A model generated the notes under the pieces. The model saw only the letters and a program-made list of their open reading frames with translations. It was not told the origin of the DNA and searched no databases. A stretch of 64,000 nucleotides of DNA from Marinomonas piezotolerans (GTDB lineage: Bacteria > Pseudomonadota > Gammaproteobacteria > Pseudomonadales > Marinomonadaceae). Every line of letters starts with the position of its first letter. The stretch's first letter is position 1. The stretch is taken from the NCBI RefSeq assembly GCF_003362755.1, contig NZ_QKRA01000008.1, positions 62,001 to 126,000 on the forward strand. The letters run 5' to 3'. Both the position numbers and the translations under genes were made by a program. Positions 27,620-37,076 of the stretch are shown in pieces.

Positions 27620-29749
27620 CTATGCAACAACTTTGCGTTTGCGGCTGTAGATAAACAGTAGAATGAATAACACAAGGCCAGCAGAGTCGAGCAAGATACT
27701 GTGATGTGGCCAAAGCATTAGCAAGGCTGCAACGCCTGAAAGTAAACGAAGCAAGATCGGTAATGGGCCTTCTAAGTAGCCTTCCATCAAACCAACGAAC
27801 GCGTAAATGCCAAATAAAGCGAAGACAAAAATACGCAGCACGTCTTCAGCGTCTCCGCCGATGAAGTTGGTGTATGCCAACAATAGAGGAATGATGTACA
27901 AGCCTTTAGCGATTTTCCACGCCGTGAAGCCTGTCGCCATTGGCGGTGTTTTCGCAATCGCAGCGGCAGCGAAAGCTGTTAAACATACAGGTGGTGTGAC
28001 GTTCGAGTCCTGAGATAGCCAGAATATGATCATGTGTGCGGATAGCAACGCGGCGCTTGCGACAGCAGGATCAAGGGCTTGCTCTAGTAGCTGATTTTTA
28101 AAGTCCCCAGGTACTTGTGCAACCAAAGCTGTTGCATCTGCTTGGCTCATTGGCGCAGAGAGCAACGCATATTTTTCTGGGTCGATCAGCATAAAGATGA
28201 CTTTCGCTTGCTCAGGTAAATTGCCATCCATAATCATGTTGATCAGATGCGATTCAGCAATCAAATTATACAAAGCAGGAGCGGACAGTGTCGCCAAGAC
28301 AATGTATGCCGCTGTAACAGGCAGACCCATACCTAAGATTAACGACGCCAAAGCCACCAGCGCCAACATGATAAACAGGCTGCCGTTTGACCACTCGGCG
28401 ATCATCAACGAAAAGGTGTTACCGATCCCCGTCATAGCCACCACATTCACCACTAACCCAACAGCCACCAACAAAATGGCAGTGGTAGCCATGTTGCGCG
28501 AGCCTTGAGCCAGTGCATCAAGGACATCCTTGAACTTCATGGGATTCTTAGACAACCAAGAAGAAACAACCACAGCAATAATAGAGATGCCTGCTGCATA
28601 CGTGGGCGTAAAGCCCCAAATAAGCAACGCGACAAGCACGGCCAGCGGCAATAAGAAATGCCAACCTTCTTTAAATACTTCTAGGAAGCTGCGCGTATCA
28701 AGCTCAACAGCATGAGCATGGCTACGCATGGCTTCAACACGCACATAGAAACCGACTGACATAAAGTACAGGAGGGCTGGCAGTGTTGAGACAGCAATGA
28801 TTTCAACATACGGTATCTGCGTATACGATGCCATGATGAAGGCACCAGCACCCATAACAGGAGGCATAAGCTGCCCGCCGGTGGATGCAGCAGCTTCTAC
28901 CCCCGCAGAGAAACGAGCGGGAAAGCCTGCTTTTTGCATCATCGGGATAGTAATAACCCCCGTTGAAACGGTATTCGCCACAGAAGAACCGGAGACAGAT
29001 CCCATCAAACCTGAGCCTAACACCGCAACAAAGCCTGGGCCACCAACGAAACGGCCTGCCGCACAGCGCGATAGCTCGATAATAAAGTCGCCAGCACCGG
29101 ATTTAACCAAGAAAGCGCCAAAAAGAATGAACATGAACACATAGGTCCAGGAGATCCGTGCAATGGATCCAAACATCCCTTCGGATGAGAAGTAAGAGCG
29201 GAACATCACTGTTTCTAGACTTAATCCAGCGAAGCCAAAGATGCCATCAATGTATGGCCCCCACCAGAATACATAAGTCAGCGCAACCACGATAAGAGTC
29301 GGTATGAACCAACCGGTGGTGCGGCGTGCGAGTTCCAGCGCGATCGCAATCGCAGTAAATGACACGATCCAGTCGCTGGTTATAAACTTCACGCCACGCT
29401 CATACAAAGCATCTTCGAATAGGATGAGATACATCGTACAGGCGACGGCGACGACGCCAATTAAGACATCAAACGCGAGAACCCATTTTTGTCCTTGTAA
29501 CGTCGATGCTTTAAACCCCGGTACCATCAACGCACAGATAAGCGCAAAACCACTAAAGTGGATGGCTGAAACCCAAAGTTCAGACATGGTACCAATTGTA
29601 TTGAAATAAATATGCGCAAGGGCGAACAGTACTCCGGCCCAGTATATAAAGCGCCCTGTAGTGGAGGTCTCTTCCCGTTGGGCAAGTTCCAAACTTTTCA
29701 GTTTGGCTTCCATTTCTTGGTCATGGGCGACCTGAGTGGACTCAGACAT
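27620..29749 (-). CDS. TRAP transporter fused permease (TAXI type)
   Basis: A 709-residue inner-membrane protein joining the small and large TRAP permease subunits in one chain, the 4TM/12TM fusion usually paired with TAXI binding proteins. The first ~180 residues contain about four hydrophobic segments. The large-subunit part follows, with SGSSVANTVSTGVITIPMMQ, AAASTGGQLMPPVMGAGAF and GMGLPVTAAYIVLATL, family landmarks. It imports a small organic acid or amino acid with a sodium gradient; the substrate cannot be read. I chose MSESTQ at 29749; an upstream frame to 29782 lacks support. The binding-protein gene lies 102 nt upstream on the same strand. Confidence 0.92.
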   Translation of the reverse strand: MSESTQVAHDQEMEAKLKSLELAQREETSTTGRFIYWAGVLFALAHIYFNTIGTMSELWVSAIHFSGFALICALMVPGFKASTLQGQKWVLAFDVLIGVVAVACTMYLILFEDALYERGVKFITSDWIVSFTAIAIALELARRTTGWFIPTLIVVALTYVFWWGPYIDGIFGFAGLSLETVMFRSYFSSEGMFGSIARISWTYVFMFILFGAFLVKSGAGDFIIELSRCAAGRFVGGPGFVAVLGSGLMGSVSGSSVANTVSTGVITIPMMQKAGFPARFSAGVEAAASTGGQLMPPVMGAGAFIMASYTQIPYVEIIAVSTLPALLYFMSVGFYVRVEAMRSHAHAVELDTRSFLEVFKEGWHFLLPLAVLVALLIWGFTPTYAAGISIIAVVVSSWLSKNPMKFKDVLDALAQGSRNMATTAILLVAVGLVVNVVAMTGIGNTFSLMIAEWSNGSLFIMLALVALASLILGMGLPVTAAYIVLATLSAPALYNLIAESHLINMIMDGNLPEQAKVIFMLIDPEKYALLSAPMSQADATALVAQVPGDFKNQLLEQALDPAVASAALLSAHMIIFWLSQDSNVTPPVCLTAFAAAAIAKTPPMATGFTAWKIAKGLYIIPLLLAYTNFIGGDAEDVLRIFVFALFGIYAFVGLMEGYLEGPLPILLRLLSGVAALLMLWPHHSILLDSAGLVLFILLFIYSRKRKVVA

Positions 29750-29816
29750 AATCAATAACCTGTCTATAAAATAAAGGCTCACATGGGGTGAACAAGGAGA
29801 TGTTTACAAGGGTAGA

Positions 29817-29839
29817 GAGAGGGGCGTCGAGCCCCTCTC
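29817..29839 (-). other. Hairpin between the TRAP binding-protein and permease genes
   Basis: GAGAGGGGC-GTCGA-GCCCCTCTC is a perfect nine-pair, GC-rich stem without a T tract. It could protect the 3' end of the binding-protein message and keep its level above that of the permease. Confidence 0.6.
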
Positions 29840-29851
29840 AACAGGACATTG

Positions 29852-30886
29852 TTACTCAGTGATTAAATGCGCTGGAATGGTCAACCCTGCTTCACGGTAG
29901 TAGCGTGCAGCACCTGGGTGCAGCGGTACTGGCAAGCCAGCGATGGCTTTTTCAAGTGCCATGGCTTTGGTTGCTTTGTGGATGCCGTTTAGGAATGGAA
30001 GGTTTTCGTAGATGGTTTTGGTTAGCTGATAAACATCTTCTTCCGATACATCGTCACGAATAGCTAAGAAGTTTGGCTGGGCAATGGTGTTAATGTCTTT
30101 TGTTTGACCAGGGTAAGTGTTCGCTGGAATGTTGAAGCGCGTCCACAACTGGAACTTGCCATTGGCCTGTTTGATTTGCTCATCGGTGAAGTTCAGGATG
30201 GTAATGTCGTCACCCAATGCAGCGTAAGCACGCGTAACAGCACTGGTTGGAACGCCAGATGGAATGTTCATCCCTTCAATCGTACCGTTTTGAAGTGCAT
30301 CGGCTGATGCCGCATAGCCCATGTATGCCATATCGAACTCATCAACTGGCATATCCATGTTATTTAGCAGGGTTAGACCTGAGCCTTCTGTACCAGAGTT
30401 TTTAGTACCGATAGAGAATTTTTTGCCTGCAAAGTTAGCCATGTCAGTGATGGTGCCTGAATCGACGTGATCCGCTTTGACGACAAACTGCTCAACGTTT
30501 TGCCACAACATAGAAACAGAGCGAAGGTTTTTTTGTGGCCCTTCATTTTTCATTTTGCCAGAACCGTCCCACGCCCAAGCGCCGTATAAGCCTTGTAGGA
30601 TCGCCATTTGAGCTTCGTTTTCACGTAGCAATTTGATGTTTTCGCCAGATCCTGCTGAGTTAATAGCAGAGACGGAAAGTCCTAGTGTGGGTTCTAGCTT
30701 AACCTTGGCAAGCGTTGCGAGTGCCACGCCGACTGGATAGTAAGTACCGCCTGTTGAAGCCGTTGCTAAGATATAGGAGCGCTTTTCAGCCGCTTGAGCA
30801 AGACCTACTGAGCCGACTGCTGTGCCCATTACCAATGCGGCACTCATTGCTTTGACTAGCGTACGTTTACTTATCTTCATTTTCAT
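29852..30886 (-). CDS. TAXI-family TRAP transporter binding protein
   Basis: A 344-residue periplasmic protein. The signal peptide has a Lys-rich start, a hydrophobic core and an AQAAEK cleavage site near residue 33. ILATASTGGTYYPVGVALATL is the opening of the TAXI (TRAP-associated extracytoplasmic immunogenic) family, and FSIGTKNSGTEGSG is the second ligand-site loop. An alternative ATG lies two codons downstream (30880). It is the first gene of the operon, about 70 nt downstream of a sigma-54 promoter and in front of the fused permease. Ligand unknown. Confidence 0.93.
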   Translation of the reverse strand: MKMKISKRTLVKAMSAALVMGTAVGSVGLAQAAEKRSYILATASTGGTYYPVGVALATLAKVKLEPTLGLSVSAINSAGSGENIKLLRENEAQMAILQGLYGAWAWDGSGKMKNEGPQKNLRSVSMLWQNVEQFVVKADHVDSGTITDMANFAGKKFSIGTKNSGTEGSGLTLLNNMDMPVDEFDMAYMGYAASADALQNGTIEGMNIPSGVPTSAVTRAYAALGDDITILNFTDEQIKQANGKFQLWTRFNIPANTYPGQTKDINTIAQPNFLAIRDDVSEEDVYQLTKTIYENLPFLNGIHKATKAMALEKAIAGLPVPLHPGAARYYREAGLTIPAHLITE

Positions 30887-30955
30887 TTTCCTGTTTCTTT
30901 TGTTTTTATTCAGAGGAGCCTGAAAGAGCTTCCTCGCTCTCGGTACAAGAGTATA

Positions 30956-30971
30956 GGCAAAGCCAGTGCCA
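30956..30971 (-). promoter_or_regulatory. Sigma-54 (-24/-12) promoter of the TRAP operon
   Basis: On the minus strand the sequence is TGGCACTGGCTTTGCC. It has the invariant GG and GC dinucleotides exactly ten bases apart and fits the consensus TGGCAC-N5-TTGC. It lies about 70-85 nt upstream of the binding-protein start. The sigma-54 activator gene dctD is next door. Confidence 0.88.
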
Positions 30972-31048
30972 ACTGCTCAAATTAATTATAAGTGTCTGTT
31001 TTAAAATGAAATTATTGTCTTTTCATAAGAATGGATATTCTCCAAATG

Positions 31049-31069
31049 AGCAATAAATTGCTTATTGCT
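31049..31069. promoter_or_regulatory. Inverted repeat 1, probable DctD upstream activating site
   Basis: AGCAATAA-ATTGC-TTATTGCT: eight-pair perfect arms with a five-base spacer. Its centre lies roughly 115 nt upstream of the expected start site of the sigma-54 promoter. The core GCAATAA-N5-TTATTGC is identical to the second repeat. Confidence 0.72.
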
Positions 31070-31187
31070 TAGTATTTGATAAGCAAAAAATGGCCTATCA
31101 ATTTGGAACGGCGCTGCGTTGAAGTGGGAAAAAAAGTGTTTATTGGGGCGGAAGGCGGCTAAAAATCGGTCTCTGCACGTCACATTT

Positions 31188-31210
31188 AGGCAATAAGCAA
31201 ATTATTGCCT
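31188..31210. promoter_or_regulatory. Inverted repeat 2, probable DctD upstream activating site
   Basis: AGGCAATAA-GCAAA-TTATTGCCT: nine-pair perfect arms with a five-base spacer, the same core and geometry as repeat 1, 140 bp away (about 13 helical turns). It is embedded in a wider repeat, CATTTAGGC (31183-31191) and GCCTAAATG (31214-31222). It begins 18 bp after the dctD stop but has no T tract, which argues against a terminator. Confidence 0.7.
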
Positions 31211-31239
31211 ACCGCCTAAATGTTAGAAAGAAGCGCTGA

Positions 31240-32610
31240 TTAATCTAAATAATCGGATCGGTTTAAACCGAATTTTGTCATTTTTTGATTCAATGTTCGC
31301 CGCGGTAATTCCAGCTCGTCCATGACCGCTTTAATATTGCCTTGATGCCTTTGGAGCGAGCGTTTGATGATGTCTTCTTCAAATGCCGCCACTTGAATCG
31401 CGAGCGGCAAGGGCTTGTGCTCTACGTCTTCCGACGAAACAGGAATTTGCTGACCATTCACGAGATCTGCCAAGCTGACTCGATTATCGAGTGCAAAGCG
31501 AATCGCGACATTTTTGAGTTCGCGAACGTTCCCCGGCCATTGGTGGCTGCGCAGTATTTTCTCGTCTTGGTTGCTGAGTTGTCGACTGTCTCGGTCACGC
31601 TCATTGGCCGCCTGATTCACATAATGCATGAAGAGCAAAGGCACATCTTCGGAACGCTCTCGAAGCGGGGGCAAAAAGAGCTGTGTGACATTTAAACGAT
31701 AGAACAAATCTTGGCGAAAATTCTCATCTTCCTTAAGATCGGCTTTAGATGCCGCAATCACTCGAATATCCACGGCGATACTCTGGTTGGAGCCCAGCCG
31801 CTCAATTTGTCCTTCTTGGAGGGCGCGCAGAATTTTAATTTGCAGGTGTGCAGGCGTGCTTTCAATTTCGTCTAGAAATAAGGTGCCACCGTCGGCATGT
31901 TCAAATTTGCCAATGCGTCGCTTTGATGCGCCTGTAAATGCGCCTGCTTCGTGACCAAAGAGTTCGCTTTCAATGAGATGCTCAGGAATCGCTCCACAAT
32001 TAATAGGCACAAAGCGCTTATGTTTGCGCGGACTGAACTCATGTAAGCACTGAGCGACCAGCTCTTTACCGCTGCCAGTTTCACCATAAATGATCACGTT
32101 TGTATCGATTTCAGCGGACGCGAGTAGTTCGCGCTTGAGGCGTTGAATAGCGGGAGAAATACCAATGATTTTACCATCCAAACCGGAACGTACTGCGAGG
32201 TCATTTTGCAGACGTAGGTTCTCGATCATCAAGTTTCGTTTTTCACAGGCGCGCAGGAGGGTTTCGACAAGGCGCTCGGGCACAAACGGTTTCTCAATAA
32301 AATCATAAGCGCCATCCCGCATTGCCTGAATGGCCATATCGATGTCGCCATGCCCCGTCACTAAAATGACCGGTAAATCTCGAATTTGAGCGTGAGCGAT
32401 CTCCATCAGTTCTAGACCAGTCATGCCGGGCATTTTAACGTCTGTCAGTAAAATACCGCGAAAATCTTCGTTTAAATGAGGGAGTGCTTCTTCGGCGGAG
32501 CTTGCGGTGAGGACTTCTAACCCTGCCATCTGTAGCCACTTTTCGGTCGCTTTGCGAATCATTGGGTCATCGTCGACCAGTAAAACCGTACCGCGTGTTG
32601 CTGTGTGCAT
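31240..32610 (-). CDS. dctD: DctD-type sigma-54 response regulator
   Basis: A 456-residue NtrC-family activator. The receiver (1-120) has DD at 13-14, the phospho-acceptor Asp57 in LLTDVKMPG and Lys at FIEKPF. The AAA+ domain (~145-380) has Walker A GETGSGKE (176-183), the sigma-54 contact loop GAFTGA (223-228) and Walker B GGTLFLDEIE. A Fis-like helix-turn-helix ends the chain (LELPRRTLNQKMTKFGL). It is downstream of dctB with 25 nt between them and directly upstream of the TRAP operon on the same strand. Its likely target is the sigma-54 promoter at 30956-30971. Confidence 0.94.
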   Translation of the reverse strand: MHTATRGTVLLVDDDPMIRKATEKWLQMAGLEVLTASSAEEALPHLNEDFRGILLTDVKMPGMTGLELMEIAHAQIRDLPVILVTGHGDIDMAIQAMRDGAYDFIEKPFVPERLVETLLRACEKRNLMIENLRLQNDLAVRSGLDGKIIGISPAIQRLKRELLASAEIDTNVIIYGETGSGKELVAQCLHEFSPRKHKRFVPINCGAIPEHLIESELFGHEAGAFTGASKRRIGKFEHADGGTLFLDEIESTPAHLQIKILRALQEGQIERLGSNQSIAVDIRVIAASKADLKEDENFRQDLFYRLNVTQLFLPPLRERSEDVPLLFMHYVNQAANERDRDSRQLSNQDEKILRSHQWPGNVRELKNVAIRFALDNRVSLADLVNGQQIPVSSEDVEHKPLPLAIQVAAFEEDIIKRSLQRHQGNIKAVMDELELPRRTLNQKMTKFGLNRSDYLD

Positions 32611-32635
32611 AGTTACTCTTTCTCGCTAAAAAACG

Positions 32636-34732
32636 TTAGGGCGATGGCTGTGTTTCTAACGTAGCTAGGGGCCACGTTATGGCAAACCGAGCGCCGCCTA
32701 AGGGGCTTTGGTCAACCTTGATGGTGCCGTTTAAATCACGCACGATGGCGGCGACAATCGCAAGCCCTAAACCTAAGCCACTGCCCATGGACTTGGTCGT
32801 ATAAAACGGTTCGAACAATTGTGAATGCTGCGCTTCGGGGATGCCTGGGCCATTGTCGTCTACGGTGAACCGGATATGCGTGTTGTCGATGATTTCACTG
32901 CGCATACAAATCACTTTTTGTGATTGCTCCGCCAATGCATCGCAGGCGTTGCTGACTAAGTTTACCAAGACTTGTTCAACACGTGCATTATCGCCAAGGA
33001 CATAATGATCACCATCTACTTGGGAGCAGTCTAGTTCTATCTGGTCTGTTTCTAACCGTTGTCGTAGCAGTATGGTCGTTTGGTTGATGGCGGTTTGTAA
33101 GCTCACCGGGCTGACTTGCTCGGGTTTTTTATAGGCAAACGTTTTGAGTTGGGAGGTAATCACGGCCATGCGCTGGGTTAGGTCATCCAGCAGAGAGAGG
33201 TTTTCTTTCACCATATCCGGCTCGTCGAGTAATTGACGACTAATGGCAATGTACGTCCGCATCGCTGTCAATGGCTGGTTTAGCTCGTGGACGATGGCCG
33301 TCGACATACGGCCTAATGCTGCCATTTTGCCTGCTTGGATCAGCTCATTTTGGGCATTTTCAAGCGCTAAGGTGCGTTGCTGAACTTTATGTTCCAGTGA
33401 TTCGTTGGCATCAAGCAAGGCTTGTTCGAGCTGTTTGCGGCGGCTGATGTCAACGACCGTTGCTAAATACTCATGTTGGTGCGAATGGGTCATCACACGC
33501 AATGATATTAGCGCAGGGAAATGGCTGTCTGGCTGCCGTTTGCCTCGCGCTTCGACACCAATGATTGGCGTAAATTGGGGAGATCCGAACGCTTTCAGCG
33601 CCGCATCCAAAGAGGTGTTTGGTGTGACATCTAGGAGCAGCGTTTGTAATGGCTGGCCAATGGCCTGCTCAATGGTCAGATTGAACTGTTGGGCGGCTTT
33701 GGGGTTGATAAAACGAATGTGGCCGCTGGCATTGAGCGTGAGCAAGCCTACTTCCGCATTGCTGATAATGGAGCGCTGTTGTTCTTCGTTTCTCGCTAAC
33801 ACATCGCGTGTTTCCTGTTGTGAGAGCTTCTTCAAGCGGCGCTCACGAAGGTACAGCATCCACACGCCAAGAATCCAAAGTACGGCAATGGTGATGGCAG
33901 CGAGCATATCACTGTAGCGCTCATTGGCGCGGGCAGAAGTCAGTGTTGTAAAGGTCCAGCCTAAATCATCTAGGCGAACACTCTGAGTCAGATAATGTTG
34001 ATGATCGATTTGCCAGATATTGGCATTGACGCCGTTGCTAAGCGGAATTTGTTGTTGTGTGGAGATGCCGTTTTTATGTTCCCCGATCCAGCGTTGAGGT
34101 GACGCAATGAAAATCTCATCTGAATCATCGCTTATCGCAAATAGCTCATCTTGCGGAGAATCTGGCAGCAGGTTTTCAAGGTTGATTCGGACAATTGCGG
34201 CTCCGACAAAATGCGTGCTTTGATAAATCGGTGCAGACAAATAGTAGTACGCAGGGTGGCCCGGCTTGTTATCGTAGAAGCGACCTTCTTCACCGCGCTC
34301 GGCGAGTTGGAATAACGGCAGTTGGGCAAATTCGTTCGTTGCAAGAGATTGATTATCACGCCAATCGCTGTAGGCGACGGTTTTTCCTTGTTGGTTGACG
34401 ATAAACAAACCGGACGCACCCGCGACAAGGTTGGTTTGTTCTAAATAACGAGAGACTTGCTCAATTAGGTCTGTTTGCTGGGTGTGGCGCGTTTCATCCA
34501 CGAGACGGATGACGTCATCATTTTGTGTTAGCAAGAAAGGCAAGTAATGGAACGCGTTTAAAGCCCCTCGAACACGATGAATGGACGCAAGTAGGCGATC
34601 CGATGTTTCATCGTGCAACGCTTGATAACTTAGGTCTTTAGACAGCTTGCCGACGCCTAAGCCTAGGAGCACGGAAATAAGACACCAAGCGATGCCAATC
34701 CAAATAATACGTTTACTGGTTTTACGAGCCAT
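32636..34732 (-). CDS. dctB: DctB-type sensor histidine kinase
   Basis: A 698-residue membrane sensor. A transmembrane helix near residues 8-28 and another near 280-300 bracket a periplasmic double-PAS (dCache) sensor like that of DctB. A cytoplasmic PAS domain (~325-445), a coiled coil and the kinase core follow. The phospho-acceptor His is in STAIVHELNQPLTAMRTY, and the ATP site shows NLVSNACDAL, DDNGPGIP and GSGLGLGLAIV. The likely ligand is the TRAP substrate. I chose the ATG at 34732 (MARKTS), just before the basic residues of the first helix; a longer frame reaches 34792. Confidence 0.92.
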   Translation of the reverse strand: MARKTSKRIIWIGIAWCLISVLLGLGVGKLSKDLSYQALHDETSDRLLASIHRVRGALNAFHYLPFLLTQNDDVIRLVDETRHTQQTDLIEQVSRYLEQTNLVAGASGLFIVNQQGKTVAYSDWRDNQSLATNEFAQLPLFQLAERGEEGRFYDNKPGHPAYYYLSAPIYQSTHFVGAAIVRINLENLLPDSPQDELFAISDDSDEIFIASPQRWIGEHKNGISTQQQIPLSNGVNANIWQIDHQHYLTQSVRLDDLGWTFTTLTSARANERYSDMLAAITIAVLWILGVWMLYLRERRLKKLSQQETRDVLARNEEQQRSIISNAEVGLLTLNASGHIRFINPKAAQQFNLTIEQAIGQPLQTLLLDVTPNTSLDAALKAFGSPQFTPIIGVEARGKRQPDSHFPALISLRVMTHSHQHEYLATVVDISRRKQLEQALLDANESLEHKVQQRTLALENAQNELIQAGKMAALGRMSTAIVHELNQPLTAMRTYIAISRQLLDEPDMVKENLSLLDDLTQRMAVITSQLKTFAYKKPEQVSPVSLQTAINQTTILLRQRLETDQIELDCSQVDGDHYVLGDNARVEQVLVNLVSNACDALAEQSQKVICMRSEIIDNTHIRFTVDDNGPGIPEAQHSQLFEPFYTTKSMGSGLGLGLAIVAAIVRDLNGTIKVDQSPLGGARFAITWPLATLETQPSP

Positions 34733-34832
34733 AGAGTCTCTTATTTGTGCAAGTAGTGCTTTGAACGATCTATAAGCATACAACAGAACCAACGCACGAT
34801 GCCTATAGCGCGTTCAAAGCACTTTACCACGC

Positions 34833-36452
34833 TTATCTGGCGGCGTCGGCGTTGTGCTGGATAGATGAATTAGGGGTGTTGATGAACCGCGCTACTTCTT
34901 GGATCGGCATGGCTTTGGCAAACAGCCAACCTTGTCCGGTGGCGTGGGGAATATGCCTCAAAATATACTCAGCTTGTTCCTGCGTCTCGATACCTTCAAA
35001 CACAGTACTGATGTTGAGGTCTTTGAGTAATTGAAAAATTGCACTCAGGGTATTGCGATTATATGGGTCTTGGTCTCCGATCATCTGCGTAAAGCTACGG
35101 TCTACTTTGATCTCTGTGGCTTTGATTTTACTGAGCCAAGACAGGTTCGCATAGCCGGTACCAAAATCATCGAGCGATATCTGATAGCCACATGAAGTAA
35201 AGCGGGCCACAGACGATTCAATACCTTCAAATCCTGAGGCTGAGTTCTCGGTTATTTCGAAGATAAGCTGGTGGGCTGGGATACGATGGCCAGAGCAATG
35301 GTCATTAATGAATGACAGTAATGAAGGGTCTGACATATCAGACATCGATAAATTGATGCTGAGATGTAGGTTGGAATCAGTCTTAAGTAGGCTAGACGCT
35401 TGGTACAACGCTTTTTCAATAACTAACCTCGATAGCTGTGGCATCAGACCGTTTTTCTCCGCAATGGCAACGAAGATGTCAGGGGATATGTGACCAAAGT
35501 GCTTATCATGCCATCGCGCCAACGTTTCAATGCCAATGGTTCGTCCGCTTGTCAGGCATACCTTAGGTTGAAATAACACTGATATCTCTTGCGTTGCGAT
35601 GGCGCGTCGAAGTGCGCGTTTGAGAGATTTTTTCTGATGAATAACGAATAATATTGAGCTGTGTAGCAGTGCGCTGATGGCTAAGGATAACACCCCGACG
35701 ACGGAGATAAACCACAAGCCTTTGCCGAAGAGCCCCGGCGCTGCGTTGTAAGCCGTGACGCACTCAAGTGCTTTGCTTGAGGTGTTGCACTGTTGCGTGA
35801 GTAATAGTCTCCATGACGATCCTGACTGAGTCAGCACGTTCTCGGGGGCCATGGGACCAGAGGCATGGAATACGTAACGATTATCCTCTGTGCTCAAAAT
35901 GAACCCAGTATTAGGATAATTGGAAGGTATGCTCGCATACGCATTGTCAGGAACGATTAGAACGGCAACCGCGCCATCAGACACCATGTTGACTTGAATA
36001 TCGCCCTTAATAGGGTCCTTCACCGCACGCCAGTGTTGCAGACCTCGTTCTGGCCAAACTATCGTTGGCTTGGGAAGTACGAGGCCCGCTTCAAGATTTC
36101 CCCAGCTAGCGCTACAAATAATACGGCCATCTTGAATATGGACGACATCTTTTATTAATGGCGCGCGCCAGAGGTCTTCACGCATGGTGATCAGATTTTG
36201 TTCACTGCATGTATTGTTAGAATGCGTGAAGATCGTGACGAGGTTACTGTGCAGTTGTTGAGAGGTTTGCGAGGCACTCGACACAAAGCGCTCGAGTTGC
36301 TCACTGTCGAGATACCAAAATACGAGGTGTGCCATGAGAAACGTTATACTGATCCCCATTATAAGGCTCAGCCATATGTAGGTTCTGACGAAATAATACA
36401 TCATGGACCATAAGTGTTTCGTTAATGAGGCGATAGGCGAGGAACTGTTCAT
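34833..36452 (-). CDS. CSS-motif cyclic-di-GMP phosphodiesterase (EAL)
   Basis: A 539-residue membrane enzyme. Two hydrophobic helices (~20-45 and ~245-270) bracket a periplasmic domain with IICSASWG, the CSS motif that senses redox state through cysteines in E. coli Pde proteins. The C-terminal EAL domain (~285-525) keeps the catalytic set: ETLARW in place of EAL, LSINLS, FEITEN, LDDFGTGYANLSWL, IKVDRSF and FEGIET. Hydrolysis of c-di-GMP to pGpG is expected. It is a single gene just upstream of dctB on the same strand but 100 nt away; no functional link to transport is evident. Confidence 0.92.
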   Translation of the reverse strand: MNSSSPIASLTKHLWSMMYYFVRTYIWLSLIMGISITFLMAHLVFWYLDSEQLERFVSSASQTSQQLHSNLVTIFTHSNNTCSEQNLITMREDLWRAPLIKDVVHIQDGRIICSASWGNLEAGLVLPKPTIVWPERGLQHWRAVKDPIKGDIQVNMVSDGAVAVLIVPDNAYASIPSNYPNTGFILSTEDNRYVFHASGPMAPENVLTQSGSSWRLLLTQQCNTSSKALECVTAYNAAPGLFGKGLWFISVVGVLSLAISALLHSSILFVIHQKKSLKRALRRAIATQEISVLFQPKVCLTSGRTIGIETLARWHDKHFGHISPDIFVAIAEKNGLMPQLSRLVIEKALYQASSLLKTDSNLHLSINLSMSDMSDPSLLSFINDHCSGHRIPAHQLIFEITENSASGFEGIESSVARFTSCGYQISLDDFGTGYANLSWLSKIKATEIKVDRSFTQMIGDQDPYNRNTLSAIFQLLKDLNISTVFEGIETQEQAEYILRHIPHATGQGWLFAKAMPIQEVARFINTPNSSIQHNADAAR

Positions 36453-36678
36453 CCGTGAGAGTCTCGTTCAAAATAAATCGGGTGGGTGATCGCAATATGT
36501 TAATGTTTGTAACATTCTACGTTTTTTACTTTGAGACCACTTCTTTTTGTAAGTAAAAAATAACGAAGTGTCTTTTTTTTTGCTTAATGAGTGTATGGCT
36601 ACTGTTTGAATCGGTCGGCTCGTGATTGTTATAGGGAACACATTCAAATCAATGTTTAGTAGTAAAGGTGAGGGTGCC

Positions 36679-37062
36679 ATGGTGTTACGTGTATTAGGTG
36701 TGTCATTTCTAGCGATTTTGTTGGCAGCGTGTTCGAGTGGGCCGATTAGCCCATCAGATGCCGTAGGGTTTTCAGAAGAAGGTGGCGCCAGCTACTATGC
36801 GGATAAATACCATGGGCGCACCACCGCCAGCGGTGAACCGTTTAACCAGTATGCCATGACGGCGGCACACAAGCGCTTGCCGTTTGGTACCAAAGTGCGC
36901 GTAACCAACTTAGACAACGGCAAAAGCGTCGTGGTGCGTATCAACGACCGAGGCCCATTTGTCAGCGGCCGCGTGATCGATTTAAGCAAAGCAGCTTTTC
37001 AACGCATCGCCAATACACGACAAGGCGTCGTCGAGGTCTCTGTAGACGTGTTATCACGTTAA
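36679..37062 (+). CDS. RlpA-like lipoprotein (double-psi beta-barrel)
   Basis: A 127-residue lipoprotein: LLAACSS puts the lipidated Cys at 18. The RlpA double-psi barrel follows: [19 protein letters not shown], with the catalytic-type Asp near [19 protein letters not shown]. No SPOR domain is present, so it is shorter than E. coli RlpA and may not be recruited to denuded septal glycan. Family members cleave peptidoglycan lacking stem peptides. I chose the ATG at 36679, which gives a clean signal peptide after AGGG; an in-frame start at 36622 adds 19 residues. It is 14 nt before the AraC-type gene. Confidence 0.9.
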   Translation: MVLRVLGVSFLAILLAACSSGPISPSDAVGFSEEGGASYYADKYHGRTTASGEPFNQYAMTAAHKRLPFGTKVRVTNLDNGKSVVVRINDRGPFVSGRVIDLSKAAFQRIANTRQGVVEVSVDVLSR

Positions 37063-37076
37063 AGCACGTCTACTGT

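Noticed and set aside
31183..31222. Terminator of dctD
   Set aside because: The stem lacks a T tract, and its core is repeated 140 bp away with the same geometry, which fits a protein-binding site.
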